A stretch of DNA of 64,000 bases from SZUA-365 sp034002405 (lineage in GTDB: Bacteria > Bacteroidota > Ignavibacteria > SZUA-365): the NCBI GenBank assembly GCA_034002405.1, contig JAVFAS010000007.1, forward strand, positions 1 through 64,000, in the 5' to 3' direction. The stretch's first letter is position 1; the number at the start of each line of letters is the position of its first letter. This document shows, in pieces, positions 36,154 through 46,300 of this stretch. Under the pieces are notes generated by a model, which worked only from the letters and a program-made list of their open reading frames with translations, was not told the DNA's origin and did no database searches. Position numbers and translations under genes: made by a program.

Positions 36154-37404
36154 ATGAATAGACGACGAGTTGTTGTCACCGGCCTCGGCACGGTCAATCC
36201 GATTGGAAACTCCGTGCAGGAATTCTGGAACAACGCACTCGCCGGTGTGAGCGGCGCGGATTTCATCACGGCGTTCGACACAACCGATTTCAAGACCAAG
36301 TTCGCCTGTGAGGTGAAGGGCTTCGACGCGGAGAACTTCATCGACCGGAAGGCGGTCAAACGCATGGACAAATTCACCCACTACGCCGTCGCCTCGGCCT
36401 CGATGGCGATCGAGGATGCCGGCCTGACGGCCGAGAATGTCGATCACGAACGTGTCGGTGTCATCATCGGCTCGGGAATCGGCGGCATGTGGACGAATTG
36501 GGATCAGCAGAACCTGTTCTTCGAAGAAAAATCGCCACGACGCATCAGTCCGTTTTTCGTCCCGATGCTGATCTCCGACATCGCCGCCGGTCATGTCTCG
36601 ATCCAGCATGGATTCAAGGGACCGAATTACGCGACGACTTCCGCCTGCGCCACATCGGCGCATGCCATTGGTGATGCGTTGATGCTGATCGAACGCGGCG
36701 ATGCCGATGTGATGATCACCGGTGGGGCCGAATCCGCCATCTGTCCGATGGGGGTCGCGGGATTCAATGCCGCGCGCGCCCTTTCGACCTTCAACGAGAA
36801 TCCATCCGTCGCGAGCCGTCCGTTCGACAAGGAGCGCGACGGGTTTGTCATGGGCGACGGTGGCGCGATCATCGTACTCGAGGAACTCGGCCATGCCGTA
36901 CGCCGCGGCGCGAAGATCTATGCCGAACTCTCGGGCATGGGCTTCACCGCCGATGCCTACCACATCACCGAGCCTGCCCCTGGCGGCGAGGGCGCGGTGC
37001 GTTCGATGCGCGCGGCACTGCGCAACGCCGGTCTCCAACCCGAGGATGTGCAGGTGATCAACGCGCATGGCACCTCGACGCTTTATAACGACCGCAACGA
37101 GACGGCGGCGATCAAAACCGTCTTCGGAGAATACGCTCCGAAACTCAAGATCAACTCCACCAAATCGATGACCGGCCACCTGCTTGGCGCGGCCGGCGCG
37201 GTCGAGGCGATTGTCTCGTCGCTGATGATCCATACCGGGAAGGTCCATCCGACCATCAATTACCGCACCCCCGATCCCGAGTGCGATCTCGATTACGTCC
37301 CCACGACCGCCATCGATCACACGGTCGATGTCGTCCTGTCCAACTCCTTCGGTTTTGGCGGTCACAATGTGACATTGCTGTTCCGGAAGTATACGGACGC
37401 CTGA
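36154..37404 (+). CDS. fabF: Beta-ketoacyl-ACP synthase II
   Basis: 416 residues with the condensing-enzyme triad Cys165 (TTSACATSAH), His305 (NAHGTSTLYND) and His342 (MTGHLLGAAG), plus Lys337 and the closing NSFGFGGHN. It elongates acyl-ACP. TTTGGAGG precedes the ATG. The acpP-fabF-rnc order is the common conserved one. Confidence 0.96.
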   Translation: MNRRRVVVTGLGTVNPIGNSVQEFWNNALAGVSGADFITAFDTTDFKTKFACEVKGFDAENFIDRKAVKRMDKFTHYAVASASMAIEDAGLTAENVDHERVGVIIGSGIGGMWTNWDQQNLFFEEKSPRRISPFFVPMLISDIAAGHVSIQHGFKGPNYATTSACATSAHAIGDALMLIERGDADVMITGGAESAICPMGVAGFNAARALSTFNENPSVASRPFDKERDGFVMGDGGAIIVLEELGHAVRRGAKIYAELSGMGFTADAYHITEPAPGGEGAVRSMRAALRNAGLQPEDVQVINAHGTSTLYNDRNETAAIKTVFGEYAPKLKINSTKSMTGHLLGAAGAVEAIVSSLMIHTGKVHPTINYRTPDPECDLDYVPTTAIDHTVDVVLSNSFGFGGHNVTLLFRKYTDA

Positions 37405-37421
37405 TGTGAACGATTGAACAC

Positions 37422-38252
37422 ATGTTCAAATTTCTCCGCTCGTTAGCGGCAAAGCGCAATACTCCCAGACGAACGACATCCACTCCTCCTCCTGCCGCGC
37501 AGGAGGAGGAGCGGCTTGCCCTCTCGGCGTTCGCGACCCTTGACAGTGCCGAATTCACCCGCCGCACGGGCTACCCGATTCGGAACAAGGAATACTTCCT
37601 TCAGGCGGTCATCCACCGCTCCTATTTGCAGTTGTGTCCCCCCGGCCAGTTCCAGTCCAACGAACGCATGGAATTTCTTGGCGACTCGGTGTTGAACCAG
37701 GTCGTGGGCGAATATCTGTATCACGCCTTTCCAAGCGCCGAGGAAGGCCAGCTTTCGAAAATGCGCTCGCGTCTGGTGAGCCGCTTCGCGCTCGCCGACT
37801 GCGCGCGTCGGTTGCGGCTCGAGGATTTCCTCCTGCTCAGTCCGAGCGCGCATCAATCGATCGCCGATGGCAGCGAGTCGATCCTCGTCGACGCAGTCGA
37901 AGCCTTTGTCGCCGCGATCTATCTCGATGGCGGATACAACGCCGCCCGTGCCTTCATCACCGGGCATCTGCTCGATGTGTTTGGCGGCGCGCGCATCACC
38001 GTCGACGACAACTACAAGAGCCGGCTGCTCGAATATTCGCAGGCGCGGGGACTCGGAACGCCGCGGTATGTGACGATCGACGAATCCGGTCCCGACCACA
38101 ATCCCGTGTTCACCGTCGAAGTGCAGGTCGGCGGTGTGCCGGTCGGTGACGGCAAGGGTGGCAATAAAAAAGCCGCCGAGCAAGGCGCCGCCGCACGGGC
38201 GCTCACCTATCTGCAATCGAAAGAGGACGGCGCATCGCTTTCCTCGCTTTAA
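37422..38252 (+). CDS. rnc: Ribonuclease III
   Basis: 276 residues. After a basic and Pro-rich extension of about 45 residues comes the RNase III domain, with the signature NERMEFLGDSVL (Glu84, Asp88) and the second acidic pair Asp157 and Glu160 (VDAVEAFVAAIYLD). A double-stranded RNA-binding domain from about 195 ends with the GGNKKAAEQGAAARAL helix. It processes rRNA precursors and structured mRNAs. It lies 17 bp after fabF. Confidence 0.95.
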   Translation: MFKFLRSLAAKRNTPRRTTSTPPPAAQEEERLALSAFATLDSAEFTRRTGYPIRNKEYFLQAVIHRSYLQLCPPGQFQSNERMEFLGDSVLNQVVGEYLYHAFPSAEEGQLSKMRSRLVSRFALADCARRLRLEDFLLLSPSAHQSIADGSESILVDAVEAFVAAIYLDGGYNAARAFITGHLLDVFGGARITVDDNYKSRLLEYSQARGLGTPRYVTIDESGPDHNPVFTVEVQVGGVPVGDGKGGNKKAAEQGAAARALTYLQSKEDGASLSSL

Positions 38253-38279
38253 GCACCTCATACCCACTACGGCCCCATC

Positions 38280-41159
38280 ATGAAACGTACCCATCTCCAC
38301 GAAACGCCGTTTGAAAACCGCCACATCGGTCCCAGTCTCGCCGAGGAACAGGAAATGCTTCGCGTCCTGGGCGTCGACTCGGTCGATGCGCTCATCGACC
38401 AGACCGTCCCCACCGACATCCGCCGCCACGACCCACTCGCGATCGCCGACGGGCTTGGCGAGCACAGCTATCTCCGCATGCTCGAGGAGAAGGCCGCGAA
38501 AAACAAGATCTTCCGCTCCTATATCGGGCTCGGCTATTATGGCACCCGTGTGCCCAGCGTGATCCGCCGCAACATCTTCGAGAATCCCGGTTGGTACACC
38601 AGCTATACGCCCTACCAGGCCGAAATCTCGCAGGGACGGCTTGAAGCCATACTCAACTTCCAGACCATGGTGGCCGACCTGACGGGAATGGAAATCGCCA
38701 ATGCCTCGCTCCTCGACGAAGGAACCGCGGCGGGCGAGGCGATGATCATGGCGCACAGCATTGTCCGGCGGAGCGCCAGCCGGAAGCACAGCAATACATT
38801 CCTCGTCGCCGACACCTGCTTCCCGCAGACCGTGGATGTCGTGCGCACGCGTGCCGAACCACTGGGCATCGAGGTCGTGCTCGGGAAACTCCGGGATACC
38901 GTCCTCGACGACTCCTATTTCGGCGTGCTCGTGCAATACCCCGATGGCAACGGGAGCGTGGAGGACTACCGAGACATCGTTGCCGCCGCGCACGCCCTCG
39001 GCATCATGGTCGTATTCGCCACCGATCTGATGGCGCTCACGCAGCTCACCCCGCCGGGCGAGATGGATGCGGACATCGTCGTCGGAAATTCACAGCGCTT
39101 CGGCGTGCCGATGGGATTCGGCGGTCCCCATGCCGCATTTTTCGCGACCAAGCAATCCTACATCCGCCAGATGCCCGGACGCATCATCGGCGTCTCCGTC
39201 GACCGTCACGGCACGCGGGCGTATCGCATGACGCTGCAGACACGCGAGCAGCATATCAAGCGGGAAAAGGCAACCTCGAACATCTGCACCGCTCAGGCCT
39301 TGCTCGCCATCATGGCCGGCATGTACGGCGTGTACCATGGTCCGGAAGGGCTCCATGCCATCGGCGCCGGCATTCATCGCGCCGCGACGGCGATCGACCG
39401 CGGCCTCGCACGCCTCGGGTTCGCGCAGTTGAACACACGCTACTTCGACACATTGCTGGTGAACGCCGATGCGTCGGCGGTACGCGCCGCCGCGGAGAAC
39501 GCCGGGATCAACTTCCGCATCATTGATGAACACCATGTCGGAATATCGGTGGACGAAACCGTCGACGAACGTGACGTCGCCGACATCCTCGGCGTCTTCG
39601 CATCGGTCGCGGGCAAGCGCATTGATGTCGACGACGCCCTGTTCGCCGATCCCGCTGCCTACGGCGACGGACTCGATCGCGCGCCTACGTATCTGACGCA
39701 TCCGGTGTTCAACATGAACCGCTCCGAGACCGAGATGATGCGCTACATCAAGCGTCTCGAGAACCGCGACATCTCGCTGGTGCATTCGATGATCTCTCTC
39801 GGCTCCTGCACCATGAAACTCAATGCCGCGACCGAAATGCTGCCCGTCACGTGGCCGGCGTTCTCGTCCATTCATCCCTTCGTCCCGGCCGAGCAGGTGA
39901 CAGGCTATCACGAGATGATCACGGAGTTCGAGGCCATGCTCAGCGAGGTCACGGGCTTCGCGGCCACCTCGCTGCAGCCGAACTCCGGCGCGCAGGGCGA
40001 ATACACCGGACTGATGGTCATCCGCGCCTTCCACATCGCCAACGGCCAGCCCCAGCGCGACGTCGTGCTTATTCCCTCCTCTGCCCACGGCACGAATCCC
40101 GCCAGCGCGGTGATGGCCGGAGCGAAGGTGGTGATCGTGGCCTGTGACGAACGCGGCAACATCGACGTTTCCGACCTGCGTGCGAAATCCACCCAGTACA
40201 GCGAAACCCTTTCCGCGTTGATGGTCACCTACCCGTCAACGCATGGCGTGTTCGAGGCCTCGATCAAGGAAATCTGCGCCATCATCCATGAACACGGCGG
40301 ACAGGTGTACATGGACGGCGCGAATCTCAATGCGCAGCTCGGACTGACCAGTCCCGCACTCATCGGCGCGGACGTCTGCCACCTCAATCTGCACAAGACC
40401 TTCGCCATCCCGCATGGCGGCGGCGGTCCGGGTGTCGGGCCCATCTCCGTGGCCGCGCATCTCGCGCCCTACCTTCCCGGCCACCCGGTGGTCGGCACCG
40501 GTGGCACGCAAGCCATCCGTGCCGTGTCCTCCGCGCCCTGGGGCAGCGCCAGTGTCCTGCCCATTTCCTACGGCTACATGAAGATGCTGGGCGGAAGCGG
40601 CCTCACCATGGCAACGAAATTCGCCATCCTCAACGCCAACTATCTCAAGGCCCTGCTGGAAAAGGACTACAAGATCCTCTATGCAGGCGAGAACGGCCGC
40701 GTGGCGCATGAGTTCATCCTCGACCTGCGACCGTTCAAGGACGCGCACATCGAAGCCATCGACGTGGCCAAGCGCCTGATGGATTACGGTTTCCACGCAC
40801 CGACGGTCGCCTTCCCCGTCGCAGGTACGTTGATGATCGAGCCGACCGAAAGCGAATGCAAGGCCGAACTCGACCGCTTCGCCTCGGCCCTACTCGAAAT
40901 CCGCAAGGAGATCCAGGAAATCATCGACGGCGCCATCGATGCCGAGGATAATCCCATCAAAAACGCCCCGCACACCGCGACCGAAGCGCTCGCCGAAACC
41001 TGGGCGCATCCCTACAGCCGCGAACGCGCCGTCTTTCCCCTTCCCTATGTCCGGACCCAGAAGGTCTGGACTCCCGTCGGCCGCATCGACGACTCCTACG
41101 GCGATCGCAATATCATGTGTTCGTGTCCCCCGATCGACGCCTACACCGACAACCCCTGA
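38280..41159 (+). CDS. gcvP: Glycine decarboxylase P protein, single-chain
   Basis: 959 residues, the undivided form of the P protein. The PLP lysine is K706 in HLNLHKTFAIPHGGGGPG. N-terminal ENRHIGPSLAEEQEML and internal motifs TPYQAEISQGRLEA and SCTMKLNAATEM fit the family. It decarboxylates glycine and passes the aminomethyl group to lipoyl-GcvH. No gcvT or gcvH is next to it. It follows rnc by 27 bp with no terminator, so it appears to be the last gene of the fab operon; a terminator comes right after. Confidence 0.96.
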   Translation: MKRTHLHETPFENRHIGPSLAEEQEMLRVLGVDSVDALIDQTVPTDIRRHDPLAIADGLGEHSYLRMLEEKAAKNKIFRSYIGLGYYGTRVPSVIRRNIFENPGWYTSYTPYQAEISQGRLEAILNFQTMVADLTGMEIANASLLDEGTAAGEAMIMAHSIVRRSASRKHSNTFLVADTCFPQTVDVVRTRAEPLGIEVVLGKLRDTVLDDSYFGVLVQYPDGNGSVEDYRDIVAAAHALGIMVVFATDLMALTQLTPPGEMDADIVVGNSQRFGVPMGFGGPHAAFFATKQSYIRQMPGRIIGVSVDRHGTRAYRMTLQTREQHIKREKATSNICTAQALLAIMAGMYGVYHGPEGLHAIGAGIHRAATAIDRGLARLGFAQLNTRYFDTLLVNADASAVRAAAENAGINFRIIDEHHVGISVDETVDERDVADILGVFASVAGKRIDVDDALFADPAAYGDGLDRAPTYLTHPVFNMNRSETEMMRYIKRLENRDISLVHSMISLGSCTMKLNAATEMLPVTWPAFSSIHPFVPAEQVTGYHEMITEFEAMLSEVTGFAATSLQPNSGAQGEYTGLMVIRAFHIANGQPQRDVVLIPSSAHGTNPASAVMAGAKVVIVACDERGNIDVSDLRAKSTQYSETLSALMVTYPSTHGVFEASIKEICAIIHEHGGQVYMDGANLNAQLGLTSPALIGADVCHLNLHKTFAIPHGGGGPGVGPISVAAHLAPYLPGHPVVGTGGTQAIRAVSSAPWGSASVLPISYGYMKMLGGSGLTMATKFAILNANYLKALLEKDYKILYAGENGRVAHEFILDLRPFKDAHIEAIDVAKRLMDYGFHAPTVAFPVAGTLMIEPTESECKAELDRFASALLEIRKEIQEIIDGAIDAEDNPIKNAPHTATEALAETWAHPYSRERAVFPLPYVRTQKVWTPVGRIDDSYGDRNIMCSCPPIDAYTDNP

Positions 41160-41181
41160 CACCGCGACACGCAGACCTTCC

Positions 41182-41215
41182 AGAGGCCGCCCACCCCGGG
41201 CGGCCTCTTCCTTTC
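41182..41215 (+). terminator. Rho-independent terminator after gcvP
   Basis: An 11-bp perfect stem (41182-41192 with 41198-41208) with loop ACCCC is followed by TCCTTTC. It closes the long yceD-to-gcvP transcription unit. Confidence 0.85.
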
Positions 41216-41288
41216 ACCCCTCCACCCCTCCACCCCTCCACCCCTTCACCTTTTGACCTTTTGACCTTTTGACCTTTTGACCTTTTGA
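41215..41288. repeat. Two adjoining octamer tandem arrays
   Basis: CACCCCTC-type octamers run four times (41215-41246, last copy ending TT), then CCTTTTGA runs five times exactly (41249-41288). Both have an 8-bp period and lie right after the gcvP terminator. They are likely slippage-prone; they encode nothing. Confidence 0.9.
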
Positions 41289-41355
41289 CCTCCATTGCCA
41301 GATTCCCCGCCGAATACTACATTTCCCCATCCGACAATCCGAAATAGGACCACGC

Positions 41356-41847
41356 ATGAAACTCGCACATCTCTGTCTCCTCCCCCTCGCCCTGCTGTTC
41401 GCCTGCTCCTCCCACTCCTCGCGGCCGGTCTTCTCCGACTACCTGGAAGTGCGCGAGGTGAAAACCGACGATCCGCTGGCGGCAAAATTTCTCGACGCCG
41501 ACGAAGAGGAATATCGCCTGGGCGATCCGGTCGTGACGGGAAAGGCCACCTCGCGGCTTCAGGTCAAACGGGCGGGGGACGAGCAGTACGACCTGCTGAT
41601 CACGCTGCTCGCCGCGGAGGATTCGCGCTGGCGCCGTTTCGCACGCAGCAGGGGACGACAAGCCGCGCTCGTGATCGATGGCCGTGTACGCTGCGTGTTC
41701 GATGTGGCGGATCCGGGAGCACCGAAGGAGAATGAAGTACTCGTGGTGACGATTCCGAATGTCGCGCACACGGCGGAGGAAGCGGAGCAGCTCGATACCT
41801 TTCTCGAGGAGCGGCGCACGGCGAAGAAACGGAGCGTGACGGAATGA
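41356..41847 (+). CDS. Lipoprotein with SecD-head-like fold
   Basis: 163 residues. The lipoprotein signal LALLFAC places the lipidated Cys at 17. The mature part has VVTGKATSRLQVKR, then DSRWRRFARSRGRQAALVIDGRVRCVFDV. This order (substrate strand, helix with an FA..R..GR core, then A-V-DGRV) resembles the first periplasmic head domain of SecD. It is not a SecD: there are no membrane-channel segments. The stop overlaps the next gene start (ATGA), so the two are coupled. Role unknown. Confidence 0.65.
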   Translation: MKLAHLCLLPLALLFACSSHSSRPVFSDYLEVREVKTDDPLAAKFLDADEEEYRLGDPVVTGKATSRLQVKRAGDEQYDLLITLLAAEDSRWRRFARSRGRQAALVIDGRVRCVFDVADPGAPKENEVLVVTIPNVAHTAEEAEQLDTFLEERRTAKKRSVTE

Positions 41848-42458
41848 TGGGGGCACCCGCACGCATCGGACTCTGGACATCCTTGATTCTCCTCGTCGCG
41901 GTCGCGGTCTGGCTGGTATGGCCCGACCCGGTCATCGAGCGCGCACCCGGCGCACTGTGTCCCGAAATGCCCGTGCAGACACCCCCCTCACGCGCGACGC
42001 CCTGGCTGCATGGCGACTTCATGATCACGGCGCTTGCCGATTATGAAATCAGCGCCGTCGTGCTTTCGCGCGAGGAATACCACAGTGGGAAGGCAGCGGA
42101 ACTCTCTCCCGTCGATCTCGCACTGGGATGGGGGCGCATGTCCGATTCCTTCGTCTACGAAAAACTCGACATCTCGCAGGGGCACCGTTGGTACAAATGG
42201 GAACCGGACGGACTCGAGCCCATCCCCCGCCGCGAGATCGAACGCAGCAGTGCGAACGTGCATATCCTCCCCGCCAACGAATCGGTGCGCGATGCCCTCG
42301 ACGAGGTGCATCGCGGCAGTATCGTGCGCATGCAGGGCTCCCTCGTCAAAGCCACGATGTCCAACGGCTGGCATTGGGTCAGCTCGACCACCCGCGACGA
42401 CACCGGCGACGGCGCCTGCGAGGTATTCTGGGTCGAATCCCTCATCGTGGAGAACTGA
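41844..42458 (+). CDS. Conserved membrane-anchored protein of unknown function
   Basis: 204 residues. One N-terminal membrane helix (about 10-27) leads to an extracytoplasmic domain with strongly patterned motifs: PWLHGDFMITALADYEISAV, LSPVDLALGWGRMSD, ISQGHRWYKW, SSANVHILPAN and a closing TGDGACEVFWVE. I recall the same pattern in conserved hypothetical proteins of several phyla, but know no function. It shares a four-base overlap with the preceding lipoprotein gene. Confidence 0.7.
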   Translation: MMGAPARIGLWTSLILLVAVAVWLVWPDPVIERAPGALCPEMPVQTPPSRATPWLHGDFMITALADYEISAVVLSREEYHSGKAAELSPVDLALGWGRMSDSFVYEKLDISQGHRWYKWEPDGLEPIPRREIERSSANVHILPANESVRDALDEVHRGSIVRMQGSLVKATMSNGWHWVSSTTRDDTGDGACEVFWVESLIVEN

Positions 42459-42462
42459 AGAC

Positions 42463-42584
42463 AACCGCGAAATCGCGAAGACGCGAACAAGAGACGCGAA
42501 TATTTTCCTTCGTCGTCGTTGCGCCTGCGTACACGAGATGAACCATCTTTCGCGTCTTTTTTGCGTTTTAGCGTCTTCGTGGTT
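42463..42584. repeat. Long imperfect inverted repeat of CGCGAAGA-type units
   Basis: The left arm (42463-42500) begins AACCGCGAAATCGCGAAG; the right arm (42549-42584) is its approximate complement, ending AGCGTCTTCGTGGTT. Both arms are built from short GCGAA/GACGC units. It fills the gap before kdsC and has the look of a dispersed intergenic element. Confidence 0.6.
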
Positions 42585-42601
42585 TTTCTTACTTTTAACA
42601 C

Positions 42602-43177
42602 ATGAGTATCCTCCCGAAGAATTCCATCCTGCCCGAGGTGCTGGGAAGTATCCAGCATCTGTCTCCTGAAACATTCGCGCGGCGCGCGAAACGGATCCGA
42701 CTCGTGCTGGCGGACAACGACGGCGTGCTGACCGATACGGGCGTGTATTACGGCGCCGACGGCGAAGCGGTCAAGCGGTTCAGCATCCGTGATGGCATGG
42801 GCATGGAACGCCTGCGCGTGCTGGGTATCGAGTCAGGCATCATCACCGGCGAGAAATCGCTCAATGTCAAGCGCCGCGCGGAAAAGCTCAAGCTCAACCA
42901 CCTCTACCTCGGGGTGAAGGACAAAACCGCCGCACTCGCGCGCATCCGCTTGGATACCGGATATTCGAATGAGGAAATCGCCTATATCGGTGACGACGTC
43001 AACGATCTCGGAATCATGGACGTCATCGGCGAGGCCGGTCTCATCGCCGCTCCCGCCGACGCAATGCCGCAGGTGCGCGCCATCGCGCAGTATATCTGCT
43101 CGTGGCGTGGTGGCAATGGTGCCTTCCGCGATTTCGCGGAAGCACTGATTTCCGCGCGCATGAATAACCAAATGTAG
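42602..43177 (+). CDS. kdsC: KdsC-like HAD phosphatase (KDO-8-phosphate phosphatase)
   Basis: 191 residues. The HAD motif I reads ADNDGVLTDTG (Asp38, Asp40), typical of KdsC apart from Asn39 in place of the common Val. SIRDGMGMERLR, ITGEKS and later GDDVNDLGIMD (motif IV) are all in place. It removes phosphate from KDO-8-P during lipopolysaccharide core synthesis. Members of this C0 subgroup with other sugar substrates cannot be excluded. No kds neighbour is present. Confidence 0.85.
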   Translation: MSILPKNSILPEVLGSIQHLSPETFARRAKRIRLVLADNDGVLTDTGVYYGADGEAVKRFSIRDGMGMERLRVLGIESGIITGEKSLNVKRRAEKLKLNHLYLGVKDKTAALARIRLDTGYSNEEIAYIGDDVNDLGIMDVIGEAGLIAAPADAMPQVRAIAQYICSWRGGNGAFRDFAEALISARMNNQM

Positions 43178-43191
43178 CGCCTCTGTCGTAG

Positions 43192-43231
43192 GCGACCCTG
43201 ACGGAAGCGACCCCGCCTTCGGCAGGGTCGC
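43192..43231 (+). terminator. Possible terminator after kdsC
   Basis: GCGACCCTG (43192-43200) can pair with CAGGGTCGC (43223-43231); an alternative tighter hairpin starts at 43207. No strong T-run follows, so the call is tentative. Confidence 0.4.
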
Positions 43232-43257
43232 GCTGTATGCTGTACGCTTTTCGTCCC

Positions 43258-43317
43258 TCGATACGCATCACGCTCCTTCGATACGCATCACGCTCCCTCG
43301 ATACGCATCACGCTCCT
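43258..43317. repeat. Three tandem 20-bp units
   Basis: TCGATACGCATCACGCTCCT repeats three times head to tail with a single T/C change in the second copy, between kdsC and the convergent macroglobulin gene. There are no spacers, so it is not a CRISPR array. Confidence 0.9.
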
Positions 43318-43377
43318 TCGTCGCGTGCCGCTACTCGGGATGACGATGTGCTCTCCATCTTGTCATCTTGTCATCTC

Positions 43378-46300
43378 TCACTCCACCGTGATCACGATGC
43401 CCGCCGTATGCGCGGCAAACTCCGGCGCGTACATACATTGAATCGCGGAGATGCCGTTGGAGAAGCGACCGGCATGGGAGACGCGCAGCGGATATTCAAA
43501 CACGTGCACGCCTTTCGGAAGCCAGCCGAAGAAGAAATTGACCGAGGCGTCCTTGGGCGCTTCGTAGAATCCCAGACCGCCCCGCCATTGATAGCCCGAG
43601 AGTTGATTGACGAGTTCGAGTCCCGACCCGCGCATGTCCTTGAGATGGACGTACTGCATGTCGCGGTCGACGCGCACGGTCACGCGCACCTTCACCAGGT
43701 CGCCGACATGCAGGGGATTCGCATCCGTGATCGGTTCGAGGAGCAGTCCCTTCTCGGTGGTGCGCTGTAGGTACAGCGTTTTCTCGATCGACAGCGGAGT
43801 CTTCGCGGGAGTGATCTTGTCGAGCTGTTCGAAGTACTGCCAGTACACCGCGCCCCAGGCAATGCCCTGATCTTCCTTCCGCACGACCACCGTCCCCTGT
43901 TCGGGACGGATGTCACCGCCGCGCCAGTCGATGCGGTAATGTCCCGTGCCCGCCTCGACACTCGCACCCATGGCCTTCGGATCGATGCGCTGGCCGCCCA
44001 TGGTGACCTCGACGAGCTTGTCCGCCGCCAGCAGATCGCTGCCGCGGCGCAGGAGCGCATAGCAGGCCTCGGCGGTGGCGACGGTCGAACCCCAATCCTG
44101 CACCTGCTTCTGCTTGAGCAACCAGATCTTCAGCTCCTCGACCGATTTCGCATCCGCGGCCACTTCGTCGAAGACCTCGACCATCAATGCCTGCGTTTCG
44201 ATCGGCGCCTGATACCAGAACCACCCCCGCTCGTGCTTCCAGTACATGCCCATTTCGTCGCTCTGCAATGCGCGTTCCTTCAGCGAACGGATGATGTCCT
44301 GTGGCGTTTCGCGCTCCTGCCAGCGATGCAACGCCAACGCGATCTGTCCCTGCGTCATCAGTCCCCGCCGCGTCCACCACGTGCGGGACTGTCCGCGCCA
44401 GAAATCCACGGCCTCGTCAAATCGGTCGGGGATTTCCTGTGCGAGGAAATAACTCCGCGCGTGCAGATACTGCACGGCGAGATAATCGAGATAATCCTTT
44501 TTCTCATCGAAGCTGCGTTCCCGCGATTTCAATTCCTGGTAGTCTTCAAACATCCGTGTGTCGATGAAATTGATCGCGCGGCGGATCATCCGGTTCGTGC
44601 GTTCATCGTGCGGCGTGACCCCGAGCGCCGCGAGGTGACCAAAGCCGGCGACGATGTACTGCGTGATGTAGCGGTCCTCGCGCATGCCGGGGAACCACGG
44701 CCAGCCGCCATTGCTCGCCTGTGCCTTCTCGAGCGTGCGCAGCGCGCGCTCGAGATTGTTGCCCATGGTGTTGAGATCGAAGAGCAGGGCGATACGCTTC
44801 TTCCGCTCATTCTCGTCCTTGCCCTGCAGCACCCAGGGCGTCTCCTCGAGCAGGAGCATTTTCAGATCCTGGTTCTTCTGCAGGTTGGAAAGCAGCGCGT
44901 CGCTGTTTTTCCACTGCTCGAACACGCGCGCGATTTTCGGATTGCTTTGTGCGATATGTCCCGCGATCGCGTTGGCGTAGTACCGGTTGAACACCTGCTC
45001 GGCGCAGTCGTACGGGTATTCGATCAGGTACGGCAGCGCCTGCACCGCGTACCACGCGGGCTGCGAGGTCATCTCGAGCGTGAGCTGATGCTGGCGCAGC
45101 GTGGTCGATGCACCGGACTGGAGCAGCTTGTCGAAGGTGAAGGTCTTTGTTTCCCCGCCGCGAATATTCAGCGGCAGGGTCTCGGTGACCAGCATGCGGT
45201 TCGGCAGCACCGGCAGTGCCATTTCCTCGCCGTCGGAGAAATCACCGGCTTTCGCCACGATGCGGTACACGATCGCCGACACGTCGTCAGGGACGCGGAT
45301 CTCCCACTGCGCGGTCGCGCTACGGCCGGCATCCATCGAAAACGGACGTCCCGGATCGGTGAGTCCGAAACGTGCGTCGACCGGCTGCATGCTCACGGCA
45401 TCGAACAGCATCAGCGATGCTGTTCCGTTGAGCGCGGTGCTCGAGAGATTGCTGATCTTCGTCATCAACACGACACGGTCGCCGTTGCGGAGGAAACGCG
45501 GCATGTTGGGCAGCACCATCAGTTCCTTCTGCGTCACGGCGGTTTTTTCCAGATACCCGGTTCTCAGGTCGGGCGTATGCGCGAACAGCCGCAGCTTCCA
45601 GCGCGTGAGCGCCTCGGGCGCGGTGAAGCGCAACACGACATTCCCTTCCGCATCGGTGCGCAAGTCAGGATAGAAAAATGCCGTTTCGTTGAAATTCGTC
45701 CGGACCTTGACGGCATCGAGTCCGCCGGCATCACCGTCGTCACCCGCGCCCTTGCCGTCCAGATCATTTTCCGTCACGGCCGCTTTCGCGTTCGTCACAT
45801 TCTTGTCCACGACCGGCCGCTCGGCAACGATCGCGACTTCATCCGTTTGGTAGGCCGACGGCGCCATCAACGCCTCGGAGATTTCCATTTCCATTCCCTC
45901 ATCGACAGCACCCATGTCCTCGGACTTCTGCAGCATGCTCCGTCTTCCGGCATACCGGCCGCCGTACTGTCCGAGGAGGAAGAGATTCAACCGGTCGTAG
46001 TACTGCGGCCAGCCGGCAAGCGTCTTGTTCCACAGGTCCTGGTAGAGCTGTGCGCTATTCCCGCCAAAGCCGTAGTTGGAGACACGGTTGTACGAACCGT
46101 AGCTCGGCCAACCGAATCCCGGCCAATCCTGCCGCGTGATCGCGTCGAGCGAGGCATCGTACATCGACGCCAGGACCTCGGCCGCGATGCGGTCGCGCTG
46201 GGGACCGCGAATGGTGATGCGCCATTCCTCCCGCGCGCCCGGCGTGAGCTTGTCGCGGAAGGTCGCGGTTTCGAGGGTGAGCTGTTTGTTCGACCAGGGG

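Noticed and set aside
38230..38280. Glycine riboswitch before gcvP
   Set aside because: Only 27 bases separate rnc and gcvP, far too short for the aptamer, and no paired GG-rich elements are visible.
43258..43317. Possible CRISPR array
   Set aside because: The 20-bp units are directly adjacent with no spacers and no cas gene is present in the window.
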